In this document: positions 8,224 to 17,085 of the stretch, piece by piece
Layout: the number at the start of each line of letters is the position of its first letter
How positions within the stretch are numbered: the stretch's first letter is position 1
NCBI RefSeq assembly: GCF_011799805.1
Contig: NZ_WXUB01000006.1
Coordinates: 232,672-296,671, forward strand
Direction: 5' to 3'
Length of the DNA: 64,000 nucleotides
Source of the DNA: Maribellus sediminis
GTDB lineage: Bacteria; Bacteroidota; Bacteroidia; Bacteroidales; Prolixibacteraceae
Notes under the pieces: generated by a model
The model's database searches: none
What the model saw: the letters and a program-made list of their open reading frames with translations, nothing else
Told to the model about the DNA's origin: nothing
Translations under genes and position numbers: made by a program

Positions 8224-10914
8224 CTACAATAATTCAAGTACATAACTTCCTGCCTGAAGCTTACACTTTCCATTTTCATCAGCAACAAGTTCAATTTTGT
8301 TGCCTGAAATTGTGTCGTTTGCCTTTTTAATTTTATAACCCGCCGGTATGTAAAAGTCTGCGGTTGAATTGGCAGGAATTGTTATCGAGTAGAGCACTGA
8401 TTTACGATCATGTTTCCATGCTGACTTTATTTCACCGTATGGCGATTGATGTGAAACTTCTACCCCATCAAGTGTTGAAATAAAAGAAGGTTTGAGCAGT
8501 ACATTTTTAAATCCCGGTTGGTTTTGATCGGGATAAATTCCGCCCAAACCTTTGTACAGCCAGGCACCAATTTCGCCAAACATAATGTGGTTCATCGAAA
8601 TATCGTTTTGTGCGTCAATGTCCCAGTTCTCAAATAAAGTAGTTGCTCCGTTTACCATCCACCAGCCCCAGGATGGATACGTTTCCTGTGCAGCAACTTT
8701 GTACGCCACCTCGGCATAGCCATTTTCGCTCAGGGCGTTTAGTATCGCTTTCTGCCCCAACAATCCCACATCCAGGTGGAAGTTGTCAGCTTCAACTCTT
8801 TCGGCCAGCTTGGCAGCAACTCGTCCCTTATCCTGCTCCGGAACAAGTCCCCAATACAAGGGAGCACTCAATTCCGTTTGAGTGCCGCTGGCATAAATTC
8901 CGGTTTCAGCATGAAAGAACTTGTCGTTAAACGCCTTTTTTATTGTTTGGGCTAAAGTGACATATTTTTCGGCGTCTGCAGCTTTGTTAAATAACTTTGC
9001 GGCTTTGGCCAGAATAAGGGCATCGGCATAATAATAACAGGTTGAAGTCAACTCAACCGGTGACTTCGATTTGACGGGCACCCAGTCGCCCAGCCCCCAG
9101 GTTGTTGTTCCCGAAGGACTAATTTCGGTAATATGGTCAACATATCGTTTGATGTTTTCGTAACAGACTTCCAACAACGAAGCATCACCGTAAAACAGAT
9201 AGATATTCCAGGGGATCAAAGCGATTGTACTCGTCCAGTCCGGGCCATTTCCCCATTCATAGCCCCAACCATCAGTTGGAATGATCGATGGCAAAACTCC
9301 GTTAGGCTGCTGTTCGTCGCGGTGGTCAGCCAGCCATTTTTCGTAAATCGTAATCCCGTCGAAGCTATACAAACCCGTTTCTATTGCGATGTGCGCATCA
9401 CCCGTCCAGCCGTTTTTCTCGCGCTGAGGACAGTCGGTAGGATAACCAAACAGATTCGACAAATAGGAATTGTTTGTTGCCGCCCATATTCTATTGATTG
9501 TTGGGTTTGTTGTCTCCAGTTTACCTGCCACAGGAACATCGCTGTGCATAAAATAAGCTGTCAAACTTTCTTTGCTAAGTTGAAGTGCTTTATTCGAAGT
9601 GACTTCAACATATTGAAATCCCTTGTAATTGAACCGTGGCATAAAGGTTTCAGTGCCTGAGCCGTTCAAAATGTAAATATCAGTCTGAAACGGATCAGAA
9701 TCACCGGTAGGTCGGTAATGCACATCGATGTTGGAAATATCAACGTGACCATCATCGTACAAACGTTCGCCGTGTTTCAATCGCAAAATTGTTCCTTCTC
9801 CACCGGCTACTGTAATTTGAGAAACTCCGGCTATGTTTCTTCCGATATCAAAAACGTAGGTTGTATCATTCAACTTTGTAATGCTTTTTGCTTCAATTTT
9901 CTGTACATGCCGAATCGGATGCAGCATTTGCGAAACAATATTTTGTGAAGGCGCCGAGCGGTAAATCACATTATTCCATTTTGAATCGTCGAAATCAGGT
10001 TCACACCATCCGGGTTGTTCCAGGCGGGCATCGTAATGCTCGGCCGTGTAAATGCTGTTAAAAATTACGGGGCTAAGCGAAGTCTTCCAATCCTTGCCAG
10101 AGTTGATAACCTCAGTTGTACCGTCCTCGTAGTTAATACGCAAATCCAGACAAAACGCCGGGCGGTTGCGCCATGGAGCTTTGTGAAAATACCAAACAGC
10201 AGTCGACTGATGATTGTACCAGCCATTACCAAGTAAAATTCCTATCGCATTATTACCATTTTCCAATTGGTGCGTTACGTCAAAAGTGACGTATAAATTT
10301 CGTCGATCGAAGCGTGTATAAACCGGATCAAGCACATGGTCGCCGACCCTTTCTCCATTCAAATACAACTCGTGCAAACCGGCGGCTGCGACATAAACCC
10401 GGGCCGATTTGATTGTTTTATCCGTCGTGAATTCCTTTCTGAAGTATGGCGCTGCTTTTTCATGAATATCCTTATCGTCGCTTATCCACGAGCCTGTCCA
10501 GTTCTCCATTCCCATCATGCCGGTTTCAAAAGAAGCTACCGACGACACTGCTTTTTCGTTGCTGTTATTCCAAACCGAAACCGACCAGAAATATTTGGTG
10601 AACGGCTGTAGTTTTTCTCCGGAATACGATGTCAAAATCCGGTCAGAATTCACTTTTCCGGAGTTCCATGAATCGCCAATTCCCTTTGCAACTTTCAATG
10701 AATCGGTAGAAACAAGTAGTTGATAAGCTTCCTGTTTTGCTCCTAAGGTATTGTCAATGAGCATCCATGAAAAACGCGGATTAGAAACATCCACACCAAG
10801 CGGATTCTCCAAATATTCGCAGCGGAGATTGGTAACCGACGTACTTCCGGATTGAGCTTGTACAGCGTAACTTATTATGAGTAGTATCAGTATGAATGCA
10901 AATTTATTTCTCAT
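8224..10914 (-). CDS. Alpha-L-rhamnosidase, GH78 family, secreted
   Basis: A large (896 aa) glycoside hydrolase that should release terminal alpha-L-rhamnose from plant or algal glycans. An N-terminal Sec signal (MRNKFAFILILLII...VQAQ) is followed by a fibronectin-like domain, a Bac_rhamnosid_N beta-sandwich, the (alpha/alpha)6 catalytic barrel (with DCPQREKNGWTGDAH near mid-protein) and a C-terminal beta-sandwich. The ATG at 10914 is preferred to a TTG at 10932 because the signal peptide begins there. It overlaps the upstream gene's stop by 11 bases, so the two are translationally coupled. Confidence 0.9.
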   Translation of the reverse strand: MRNKFAFILILLIISYAVQAQSGSTSVTNLRCEYLENPLGVDVSNPRFSWMLIDNTLGAKQEAYQLLVSTDSLKVAKGIGDSWNSGKVNSDRILTSYSGEKLQPFTKYFWSVSVWNNSNEKAVSSVASFETGMMGMENWTGSWISDDKDIHEKAAPYFRKEFTTDKTIKSARVYVAAAGLHELYLNGERVGDHVLDPVYTRFDRRNLYVTFDVTHQLENGNNAIGILLGNGWYNHQSTAVWYFHKAPWRNRPAFCLDLRINYEDGTTEVINSGKDWKTSLSPVIFNSIYTAEHYDARLEQPGWCEPDFDDSKWNNVIYRSAPSQNIVSQMLHPIRHVQKIEAKSITKLNDTTYVFDIGRNIAGVSQITVAGGEGTILRLKHGERLYDDGHVDISNIDVHYRPTGDSDPFQTDIYILNGSGTETFMPRFNYKGFQYVEVTSNKALQLSKESLTAYFMHSDVPVAGKLETTNPTINRIWAATNNSYLSNLFGYPTDCPQREKNGWTGDAHIAIETGLYSFDGITIYEKWLADHRDEQQPNGVLPSIIPTDGWGYEWGNGPDWTSTIALIPWNIYLFYGDASLLEVCYENIKRYVDHITEISPSGTTTWGLGDWVPVKSKSPVELTSTCYYYADALILAKAAKLFNKAADAEKYVTLAQTIKKAFNDKFFHAETGIYASGTQTELSAPLYWGLVPEQDKGRVAAKLAERVEADNFHLDVGLLGQKAILNALSENGYAEVAYKVAAQETYPSWGWWMVNGATTLFENWDIDAQNDISMNHIMFGEIGAWLYKGLGGIYPDQNQPGFKNVLLKPSFISTLDGVEVSHQSPYGEIKSAWKHDRKSVLYSITIPANSTADFYIPAGYKIKKANDTISGNKIELVADENGKCKLQAGSYVLELL

Positions 10915-12616
10915 TGTTTTGTTGATTGTCAAGGTTTAAAATAATTGTATTATCCTCCGGTTGAATTCGAAAAACAACCTGATCCGAAGGTTTAAGAAAT
11001 GATCCCTGTTCAGCTTTTACAGAGTAGTTCATGCCTTCAAACTCACATTCCAACCGTGAAGAACTGATTGATAAAAATGGCAACTCAACATCGCTTTTTG
11101 CAGTAAGTTCCCAATACCAGTCTACTGAATCGCTCCCTTCTATTTTCAATTTAATTTGCCGTTCGTCCAGCTCAGCAATTAAAGTTCCTTTCATCGTTTC
11201 CAGGGGCCACGAAACGTGCAAAACTCCGGGTTGTGGATTTGTTATTTCAGGGATGCCTCCTTTTATTGCGATCTCTTTACCATCTATTGTAGCTTTTAAG
11301 CTCAAACCGGCTCTTTCATCGGGCGAACTCCACACATGGCCATCAACCAGCGGCAAGGTATTAAAGAAACACTCGTTGGAATAAACCCGCTCGTTCAGGT
11401 ATTTCGACGGAAGGTTTTCATTAAACAAATGAATATCGCGAAACCGCAGTGATCCATTCTCCCAAAACAGGTTGGCGCGGTAAAACCGACTGTTAAACCA
11501 AACCGTTTTCACATCCTCCCGCACCAAATCAGTATTGATGGTAAGAGATGTTGCCGGCGTTACTTTATAATGTTCTTTGAACCAAAGCCCCGATTCGGCA
11601 AGCGTTTCAACTTTCACTTTGTTTTCATCGCGCAGTTTGGCAATTAGTGGCATTTGTATTGTAAACCCCATTTCCACGGATTTCCAGATAAATGAATTTT
11701 CCTGACCGGCCTGCACGTAAGCGTACTCCATGCATTCGCCAGTAACAAATTCCTGAAAATACCAGTTTACCCAGGTTGAATCGCCGCCGGATTCAGGATA
11801 AACAGGCTCAAGCGAAATAACTCCCTGGTGCGTATGCCCGATCCCGGTATCGTACTGACGTACCGGATCGCTTCCCAGCATCCTGAAAATCGGAACAGGA
11901 ATCTGCTTTTCCTCATTTTGAGCTGGCATGTAAGCATTTTCGGTGCTTGGATAATAGGCCTGATTCCAGTAGCCGCCCCAAAGGTTGTATCCGTCGGTCC
12001 CGATCTGATCCTTGCAGTTACAGGAAGCTACAATTCCGTAATTCTGATACATGTAATTAAGGGTGTGGGCATCGATAAACCACGAACCAACTGATTTTGG
12101 ATAGTAGCCATAAATTTCCCTGAAATCCTTCATATAAACATCAACAAGCTTTTCGCGCTCTTCCGGTGTGTAACCGGTTGAAAAACCTACATCGGCATGC
12201 CAGTCCCATGGGAAACGGCCTCTCCATTTCATCCCTGCGTTTTCAACCAGCGGTTGCGGTATTTCCCACCAGGCACCAATTTCAAAGGAATCGGCAGGCA
12301 ATCCTTTTAACAATTCCTGGTAGCGGGAATCCATCAACGCATCGTATTGTAACAGAAACGTACCGCCAAGTTTGTACTGCGTCATAATCTGAACTTGTTT
12401 GGCAGTGGTTTCAAAAAGTACGTCCTCTGTTATCTTCTCATCCCTTGGCTCAAGCAATCGAATAAAATTGATAATGTTAACGATCTTTGGTTTTCCGTCG
12501 TTATTAAGTGGTTGAGCAGATTGATCTTTTGTACTCGTACAAGATTGAATGAGCAACACATAAAAAGTGAATGCTAACAGAGAAGTTCGCCGTAATCGTA
12601 ATAATGGAATTTTCAT
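10904..12616 (-). CDS. Lipoprotein of unknown function, possible glycoside-active barrel
   Basis: The N-terminus carries a lipoprotein signal (LLIQSCTSTK), so the protein is probably anchored to a membrane facing the periplasm or the surface. The N-terminal 300 residues contain Trp/Tyr/Asp-rich motifs (WEIPQPL, FPWDWHADVGF, YYPKSVGSWFIDAHT) like those of carbohydrate-active polysaccharide-deacetylase or GH-type barrels; the rest is predicted beta-rich. I recall similar Bacteroidetes proteins under DUF3863/DUF3864 but cannot confirm. It lies directly upstream of, and overlaps, the GH78 rhamnosidase, which suggests a role in the same glycan breakdown. Confidence 0.7.
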   Translation of the reverse strand: MKIPLLRLRRTSLLAFTFYVLLIQSCTSTKDQSAQPLNNDGKPKIVNIINFIRLLEPRDEKITEDVLFETTAKQVQIMTQYKLGGTFLLQYDALMDSRYQELLKGLPADSFEIGAWWEIPQPLVENAGMKWRGRFPWDWHADVGFSTGYTPEEREKLVDVYMKDFREIYGYYPKSVGSWFIDAHTLNYMYQNYGIVASCNCKDQIGTDGYNLWGGYWNQAYYPSTENAYMPAQNEEKQIPVPIFRMLGSDPVRQYDTGIGHTHQGVISLEPVYPESGGDSTWVNWYFQEFVTGECMEYAYVQAGQENSFIWKSVEMGFTIQMPLIAKLRDENKVKVETLAESGLWFKEHYKVTPATSLTINTDLVREDVKTVWFNSRFYRANLFWENGSLRFRDIHLFNENLPSKYLNERVYSNECFFNTLPLVDGHVWSSPDERAGLSLKATIDGKEIAIKGGIPEITNPQPGVLHVSWPLETMKGTLIAELDERQIKLKIEGSDSVDWYWELTAKSDVELPFLSISSSRLECEFEGMNYSVKAEQGSFLKPSDQVVFRIQPEDNTIILNLDNQQNNEK

Positions 12617-12814
12617 AATCGATCAGGTTTATAGCTTAGGTTTACAAGAAAATATTTAATCAGCTAAATTTAATTATTTCGGCTGAAGTACTGAGCGAAA
12701 TCATCAAAATCGTTTCCACTCGATCGAATCTGATTTTTCAATTTATCCGTCGAATCTACCATGCTGGTTACCGGATTAACAAAATACTAAATTCACCTTT
12801 TCTTCAGCAGTAAT

Positions 12815-12845
12815 TTTGTTGTTCACAAAAACCGTCCTAACTTAG
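12815..12845 (+). promoter_or_regulatory. Promoter for the TPP riboswitch transcript
   Basis: TTTG (12815-12818), 19 bases and TAACTTAG (12838-12845; one base off TAnnTTTG) lie just before the riboswitch. A start near 12852 places the entire TPP aptamer at the 5' end of the message. Confidence 0.65.
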
Positions 12846-12859
12846 CGCCGATATTTACG

Positions 12860-12945
12860 CAATGGGGTGTCCCGAGTACTCGGGACTGAGATTATACTCA
12901 AAGAACCTGATCCGGTTAGTACCGGCGTAGGGAGAGCGAAAGGAA
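12860..12945 (+). promoter_or_regulatory. TPP (thi-box) riboswitch
   Basis: The conserved thi-box elements appear in order: GGGGTGTCC, a variable hairpin (CCCGAGTACTCGGG), GGACTGAGAT, then AACCTGATCCGGTTAGTACCGG split by the loop, and GCGTAGGGA. This is a direct hit on the aptamer that binds thiamin pyrophosphate. Expression of the downstream TonB receptor should fall when TPP is plentiful. No clear terminator separates aptamer and ATG (12990), so control may act on translation. Confidence 0.95.
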
Positions 12946-12989
12946 CATTTCCTGCCTCATTGGTTATTTTTAACCAATTCAATCAAAAA

Positions 12990-15431
12990 ATGAAAAAATT
13001 TAGTTTTTGGATGCTGCTTCAATTGTTGGCAGTAGTGTCGTTTGGGCAAATCAAGTTAAGTGGAATCGTAACAGGAGACGGTGAACCACTGCCCGGAGCG
13101 AGTGTAGTTATTGAAAACAGCTATTATGGTGTTTCAACTTCACCCGAAGGTATTTTTCACATGAACAACCTCGGCGAAGGCGATTATACCCTGAAAGTGT
13201 CGTACATCGGTTACGAATCCAAAGAAATTCAACTCAAGCTGACTTCGGATAAAAACATTGAAGTGGACTTGCAGGCTGATGTAATTATGACCGACGAAAT
13301 TCTTATTTCGGCCACCCGCGCAAAAAACAAGACTCCAATGGCCTACTCCAACATTTCGGCCGAAGAGATTGCCGGCAGAAACATGGGACAGGATATCCCA
13401 TACCTGCTGCAGCTGACTCCAAGTTTTGTGACTACCTCCGATGCCGGTGCCGGCGTGGGCTACACCAATTTCCGGATTCGGGGAACCGACCTCAACCGCA
13501 TCAATGTCAGCATTAACGGCATTCCGCTGAATGACCCTGAATCGCATGGAACCTGGTTTGTAGATCAGCCTGACCTGGCCTCATCGCTCGCCAATGTGCA
13601 GATTCAGCGTGGTGTGGGAACATCAACCAACGGAGCCGCAGCTTTTGGTGCCAGCATCAACCTGCAAACCAACACCCTGAAAAAAGATGCTTATGGCGAA
13701 TTTAAAACCGCTGCGGGTTCTTTTAACACCTTTAAAAACACCTTGGAAGCCGGAACGGGATTGATCAACGATCATTTTTCGGTAGATGTTCGCCTGTCGA
13801 AAGTTACTTCCGACGGCTTTGTCGATCGCGCTTTTTCCGACCTGAAATCGTTTTTTATTTCGGGCGGTTACTATTCTGAAAATATGGTGCTAAAACTCAA
13901 TGTATTCTCAGGCTTTGAAGAAACTTACCAGGCCTGGTGGGGCGTTCCAAAAGTCCGCCTCGAAAACGATCAGGCAGGAATGCAGCGCTACGAAGACCAC
14001 TGGTTGTACACGCCTGAAGAAACACAGCACATGATCAATTCCGACAGTCGCACATATAATTATTACACCTACGATAACCAGGTTGATAACTACCAACAGG
14101 ATCATTATCAGTTGCATTTCTCGCACAAATTCAGTCGTTACCTCAACCTGAATGCGTCGGCACATTACACTTACGGACGCGGTTATTACGAGAATTATAA
14201 GGCGGATGAAGATCTGGCAGATTACTTGCTTGATCCGATAACGCTGGGTGGCGAAACCATTGAGACCACTGACCTGGTGAACCGCAAATGGCTGGATAAT
14301 GATTTTTACGGATTGACTTTTTCCTTAAATCATGCGCAAAACATGCACGATTTTACCTTTGGCGGAGCTTACAGTGTGTACGATGGTAATCACTTTGGAA
14401 ATGTGATCTGGGCACAATATTTAGGAAATGCCGAACCAAACCATGAATGGTACCGAAGTACAGGGCTGAAAAAGGATTTCAATGTGTATGCAAAATACAA
14501 CCTTCAAGTTGCTGATAAACTCAATCTTTATGCCGACCTGCAGTTTCGTCACATCAATTACGAAATCGATGGCATTGATGATGATTTGAGGAACATTACA
14601 CAGGATCATCAGTTTAACTTTTTCAATCCGAAACTGGGATTATTTTACCAGATAGCAGACAACCATGAGTTGTACCTTTCGTATGCCGTGGCCAACCGCG
14701 AACCTAACCGTTCGGCTTTTGTGGACTACCCGGCCGGTTACGATTCGCCCACGCACGAAACACTGCACGACTGGGAAATGGGTTATAATTTCGCTTCATC
14801 GCCTTTCTCGTTTGGTGCCAACCTGTATTATATGAATTACAAAGATCAGTTGGTGCTAACCGGCCAGATCAACGATGTGGGTGCGGCCATTATGGTGAAT
14901 GTGGATAATAGTTACCGTGCAGGAATTGAGTTGCAGGCCGGAGTTCAAATCGCGAAAGGTTTTAACTGGAATGGTAATGCGACATTCAGCACAAATAAAA
15001 TTAAAGATTTTACGGAATACGTTGACAACTGGGATACCTGGGGACAGGATGAGTTTAACCTGGGAACTGTCGACCTTGCTTTCTCTCCAAATGTTGTAGG
15101 TAACAGTCAGTTTGTATATTCTCCGGTTAAAAACCTTAGCCTGTCGTTTATTTCGAATTATGTGAGTAAACAATACATCGACAATACCAGCAGCGACGCA
15201 CGTAAACTCGATGCGTACTTTGTAAATAATCTGAAAGCCGATTATAGTTTCAAAACCGGATTATTCGAAGAGATTACGCTGCATTTAATGGTAAATAACC
15301 TGTTTAACGAGGAATACGAATCGAACGCCTGGGTGTATTCTTACCTACTGGGTGGCGAACGCTATGAAATGGATGGTTACTTCCCACAAGCCGGAACACA
15401 TTTTATGTTCGGGATAGATTTTAAGTTCTAG
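12990..15431 (+). CDS. TonB-dependent outer-membrane receptor, probably thiamin uptake
   Basis: An 813-residue outer-membrane receptor. After a signal peptide (MKKFSFWMLLQLLAVVSFGQ) comes a carboxypeptidase-like regulatory domain (GEPLPGASVVIENSYYGVST), the plug domain (about 125-230, with TNFRIRGTDLNRINV and SINGIPLNDPESHG) and a 22-strand beta-barrel to the terminal phenylalanine. The ATG at 12990 is chosen because upstream in-frame codons lie inside the riboswitch. Comparative work on Bacteroidetes links such TPP-controlled receptors to thiamin uptake; an inner-membrane PnuT-type partner is not next to it here. Confidence 0.9.
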   Translation: MKKFSFWMLLQLLAVVSFGQIKLSGIVTGDGEPLPGASVVIENSYYGVSTSPEGIFHMNNLGEGDYTLKVSYIGYESKEIQLKLTSDKNIEVDLQADVIMTDEILISATRAKNKTPMAYSNISAEEIAGRNMGQDIPYLLQLTPSFVTTSDAGAGVGYTNFRIRGTDLNRINVSINGIPLNDPESHGTWFVDQPDLASSLANVQIQRGVGTSTNGAAAFGASINLQTNTLKKDAYGEFKTAAGSFNTFKNTLEAGTGLINDHFSVDVRLSKVTSDGFVDRAFSDLKSFFISGGYYSENMVLKLNVFSGFEETYQAWWGVPKVRLENDQAGMQRYEDHWLYTPEETQHMINSDSRTYNYYTYDNQVDNYQQDHYQLHFSHKFSRYLNLNASAHYTYGRGYYENYKADEDLADYLLDPITLGGETIETTDLVNRKWLDNDFYGLTFSLNHAQNMHDFTFGGAYSVYDGNHFGNVIWAQYLGNAEPNHEWYRSTGLKKDFNVYAKYNLQVADKLNLYADLQFRHINYEIDGIDDDLRNITQDHQFNFFNPKLGLFYQIADNHELYLSYAVANREPNRSAFVDYPAGYDSPTHETLHDWEMGYNFASSPFSFGANLYYMNYKDQLVLTGQINDVGAAIMVNVDNSYRAGIELQAGVQIAKGFNWNGNATFSTNKIKDFTEYVDNWDTWGQDEFNLGTVDLAFSPNVVGNSQFVYSPVKNLSLSFISNYVSKQYIDNTSSDARKLDAYFVNNLKADYSFKTGLFEEITLHLMVNNLFNEEYESNAWVYSYLLGGERYEMDGYFPQAGTHFMFGIDFKF

Positions 15432-15459
15432 CTGTGAGCCACGAGCTTTGAGCTTTGAG
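15432..15459. repeat. Heptad-periodic filler A (four 7-base units)
   Basis: Directly after the TonB receptor stop, four units in the same 7-base phase: CTGTGAG, CCACGAG, CTTTGAG, CTTTGAG. They end where the terminator hairpin begins. Same repeat style as 40865-40969, 41678-41764 and 57277-57332. Confidence 0.6.
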
Positions 15460-15460
15460 C

Positions 15461-15498
15461 AAAAAACGGTTGTACTTGAAAGTACAACCGTTTTTTTT
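15461..15498. terminator. Bidirectional intrinsic terminator
   Basis: A near-perfect stem (arm ending ACGGTTGTACTT, loop of a few bases) with an A-run before it and eight T after it, between the convergent TonB receptor and chorismatase-like genes. It can stop transcription from either side. Confidence 0.85.
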
Positions 15499-15513
15499 GT
15501 GGTTTACCAAAAT

Positions 15514-15559
15514 ATTCACCGGGTGACTTTTTGTTACAACTCATAGTCACCCGGTGAAT
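15514..15559. terminator. Perfect 15-bp hairpin downstream of the chorismatase-like gene
   Basis: Arms ATTCACCGGGTGACT (15514-15528) and its exact complement (15545-15559) with a 16-base loop. It starts 11 bases past the stop of the minus-strand gene. On that strand it is followed by ATTTTGG, a weak U tract, so a terminator or 3' protective hairpin is possible. Confidence 0.55.
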
Positions 15560-15570
15560 TTATTTCGATT

Positions 15571-16698
15571 CTATTCCAACACCACTTTCCCTTCTATCTC
15601 CACCAGCAGATCTTTGCGGCAAATGTCGGCAATGATATAAACTACCGGAAGGTTGGCAAAATGTGCCTTAAATGTTTTGCGGATCACACTGAAATCTTTT
15701 CGGTTTTTCACATAAACACGTGCATGACCGTATTTGGGTTTCAGGTTTTCGTCGGATAATTTTTTTAGCACCTCTTCAGAATAAAGGTTCTTAATGTTCT
15801 CGATGGTCACTTCGGTTTGCAAAGCGGGATCGTCTACACCAATTGTATTTTCACCTCTAATGGATGCCGTGCCTGAAATAAATATCTGCTTCATATCCTT
15901 GTAAGCAAAATAACGTGCCCGTTCAAACTTCGGTGTAGTTTTCAAAATACACTCATCGCCAATCAATACTTTTTCGCTGTAATTGTGGGCCGATATCTGT
16001 TCCGGATTATCTACTGCTTCGCTTACAAAACCACGGCCTTTAACGGCCACAAATTCAATAATAACACCGCCGCGATTCATGCCGATACCCGTTGCTGCCG
16101 GGTATCCCGTTCCGTTAAAAGAGGTGCTATACACTTCGGAACGCACATTATTAAATTCCTGGTAGCGCTGCTCTTCACCATCAAATCCCAGTATATTTTC
16201 GAGGTAATTCCATTGCCGGATGATGTGCCTGATTTCAAATCCGCTTTCAGAAAAAATGGAATTCAAATCGGCAAAGGCCAGTTCAGAATCTGTTTTACAC
16301 GAAGCTCCTGATTTTGATTGTACGTTTCCGATTAAGATCTGCTCTTCGCCATTTTTGAAGACGGCAGCACAATCACCATTTCCAACAGGCTTTTTCTCCC
16401 AAACGGAAGGATCGTAATAAAAAGCTTCAACTACTATTTTGCAGGTTAAGGGAGGTTGTGCGATGAAAGTCTGGATGATTTTGTCAGGGAACAGTTCAGA
16501 CACCCGCTTCGTCACCTTTTCCTGAAGTTCCAGATAATCGCTTTGCGAAGTTGTATCTACAAAATAATTCAGCTTGAAAATCTGCTTCCCCGAATTGATC
16601 TCCAGCAATTTTAGCAAACAACTTTCGATCTGTTCTTCGAGGGTACCACAACCATGCTCAGGTTTTATATATATCCGGTCTCCGTTTAAAAAATACAT
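15571..16698 (-). CDS. RidA-fold, chorismatase-like protein (FkbO/Hyg5-type relative)
   Basis: A 375-residue cytoplasmic protein with two regions of YjgF/RidA type. The second half carries RQWNYLENI, a conserved RSEVY, YPAATGIG and, near the end, GTASIRGENT followed by a Gln and TxxNI. These match my memory of FkbO/Hyg5 chorismatases, which hydrolyse chorismate to dihydroxy- or hydroxybenzoate, and of their uncharacterised relatives. No signal peptide or membrane segment is seen. It is a single gene with hairpins on its 3' side. Function as a chorismatase is an inference; a reactive-enamine hydrolase is the alternative. Confidence 0.6.
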   Translation of the reverse strand: MYFLNGDRIYIKPEHGCGTLEEQIESCLLKLLEINSGKQIFKLNYFVDTTSQSDYLELQEKVTKRVSELFPDKIIQTFIAQPPLTCKIVVEAFYYDPSVWEKKPVGNGDCAAVFKNGEEQILIGNVQSKSGASCKTDSELAFADLNSIFSESGFEIRHIIRQWNYLENILGFDGEEQRYQEFNNVRSEVYSTSFNGTGYPAATGIGMNRGGVIIEFVAVKGRGFVSEAVDNPEQISAHNYSEKVLIGDECILKTTPKFERARYFAYKDMKQIFISGTASIRGENTIGVDDPALQTEVTIENIKNLYSEEVLKKLSDENLKPKYGHARVYVKNRKDFSVIRKTFKAHFANLPVVYIIADICRKDLLVEIEGKVVLE

Positions 16699-17085
16699 TC
16701 CTTCGCTAATTCATAAAATCAGAAGCACAAATATGCTTGTTTTTTAGGGTGAAAAAAAATGACATTAGTAAATTCTGATGTATTGGAAGAAATTCAATTT
16801 TCCTTCGATACAAATAGTCCTATTCCGGAACATTCAAACCGAATAAGAAATTTTGACTTTATTGCCGCTCAAGCCGCTGGGCTTTTCATTTTGCCTTAAT
16901 GCAAAACGAAACAAAAAATCAAGGCTGCTTGAAAACTAACTACCTTTTCTTGCTTAACCTAAGTGCGGCCAGGCGATCTTCGAACAAGTTCTCAGCTTCC
17001 TGGTCTTACTAAGGTTAATCTTCGAAATGAAAGCCACTTTTCAAAAGGCCGATCACCGGACAACCAATCGCCTAATCACATGGAT
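16699..17085. other. Gene-free stretch with imperfect palindromes
   Basis: No credible reading frame. Two imperfect inverted repeats are present: GCCTTAAT (16893-16900) against ATCAAGGC (16918-16925), and AACCTAAGT...CCAGG (about 16957-16974) against CCTGG...ACTAAGGTT (about 16999-17016). Neither has a U tract. This may be a worn-down repeat element. Confidence 0.4.

Noticed and set aside
12867..12989. Extended N-terminus of the TonB receptor
   Set aside because: The bases belong to the TPP riboswitch; a good signal peptide starts at the ATG 12990.
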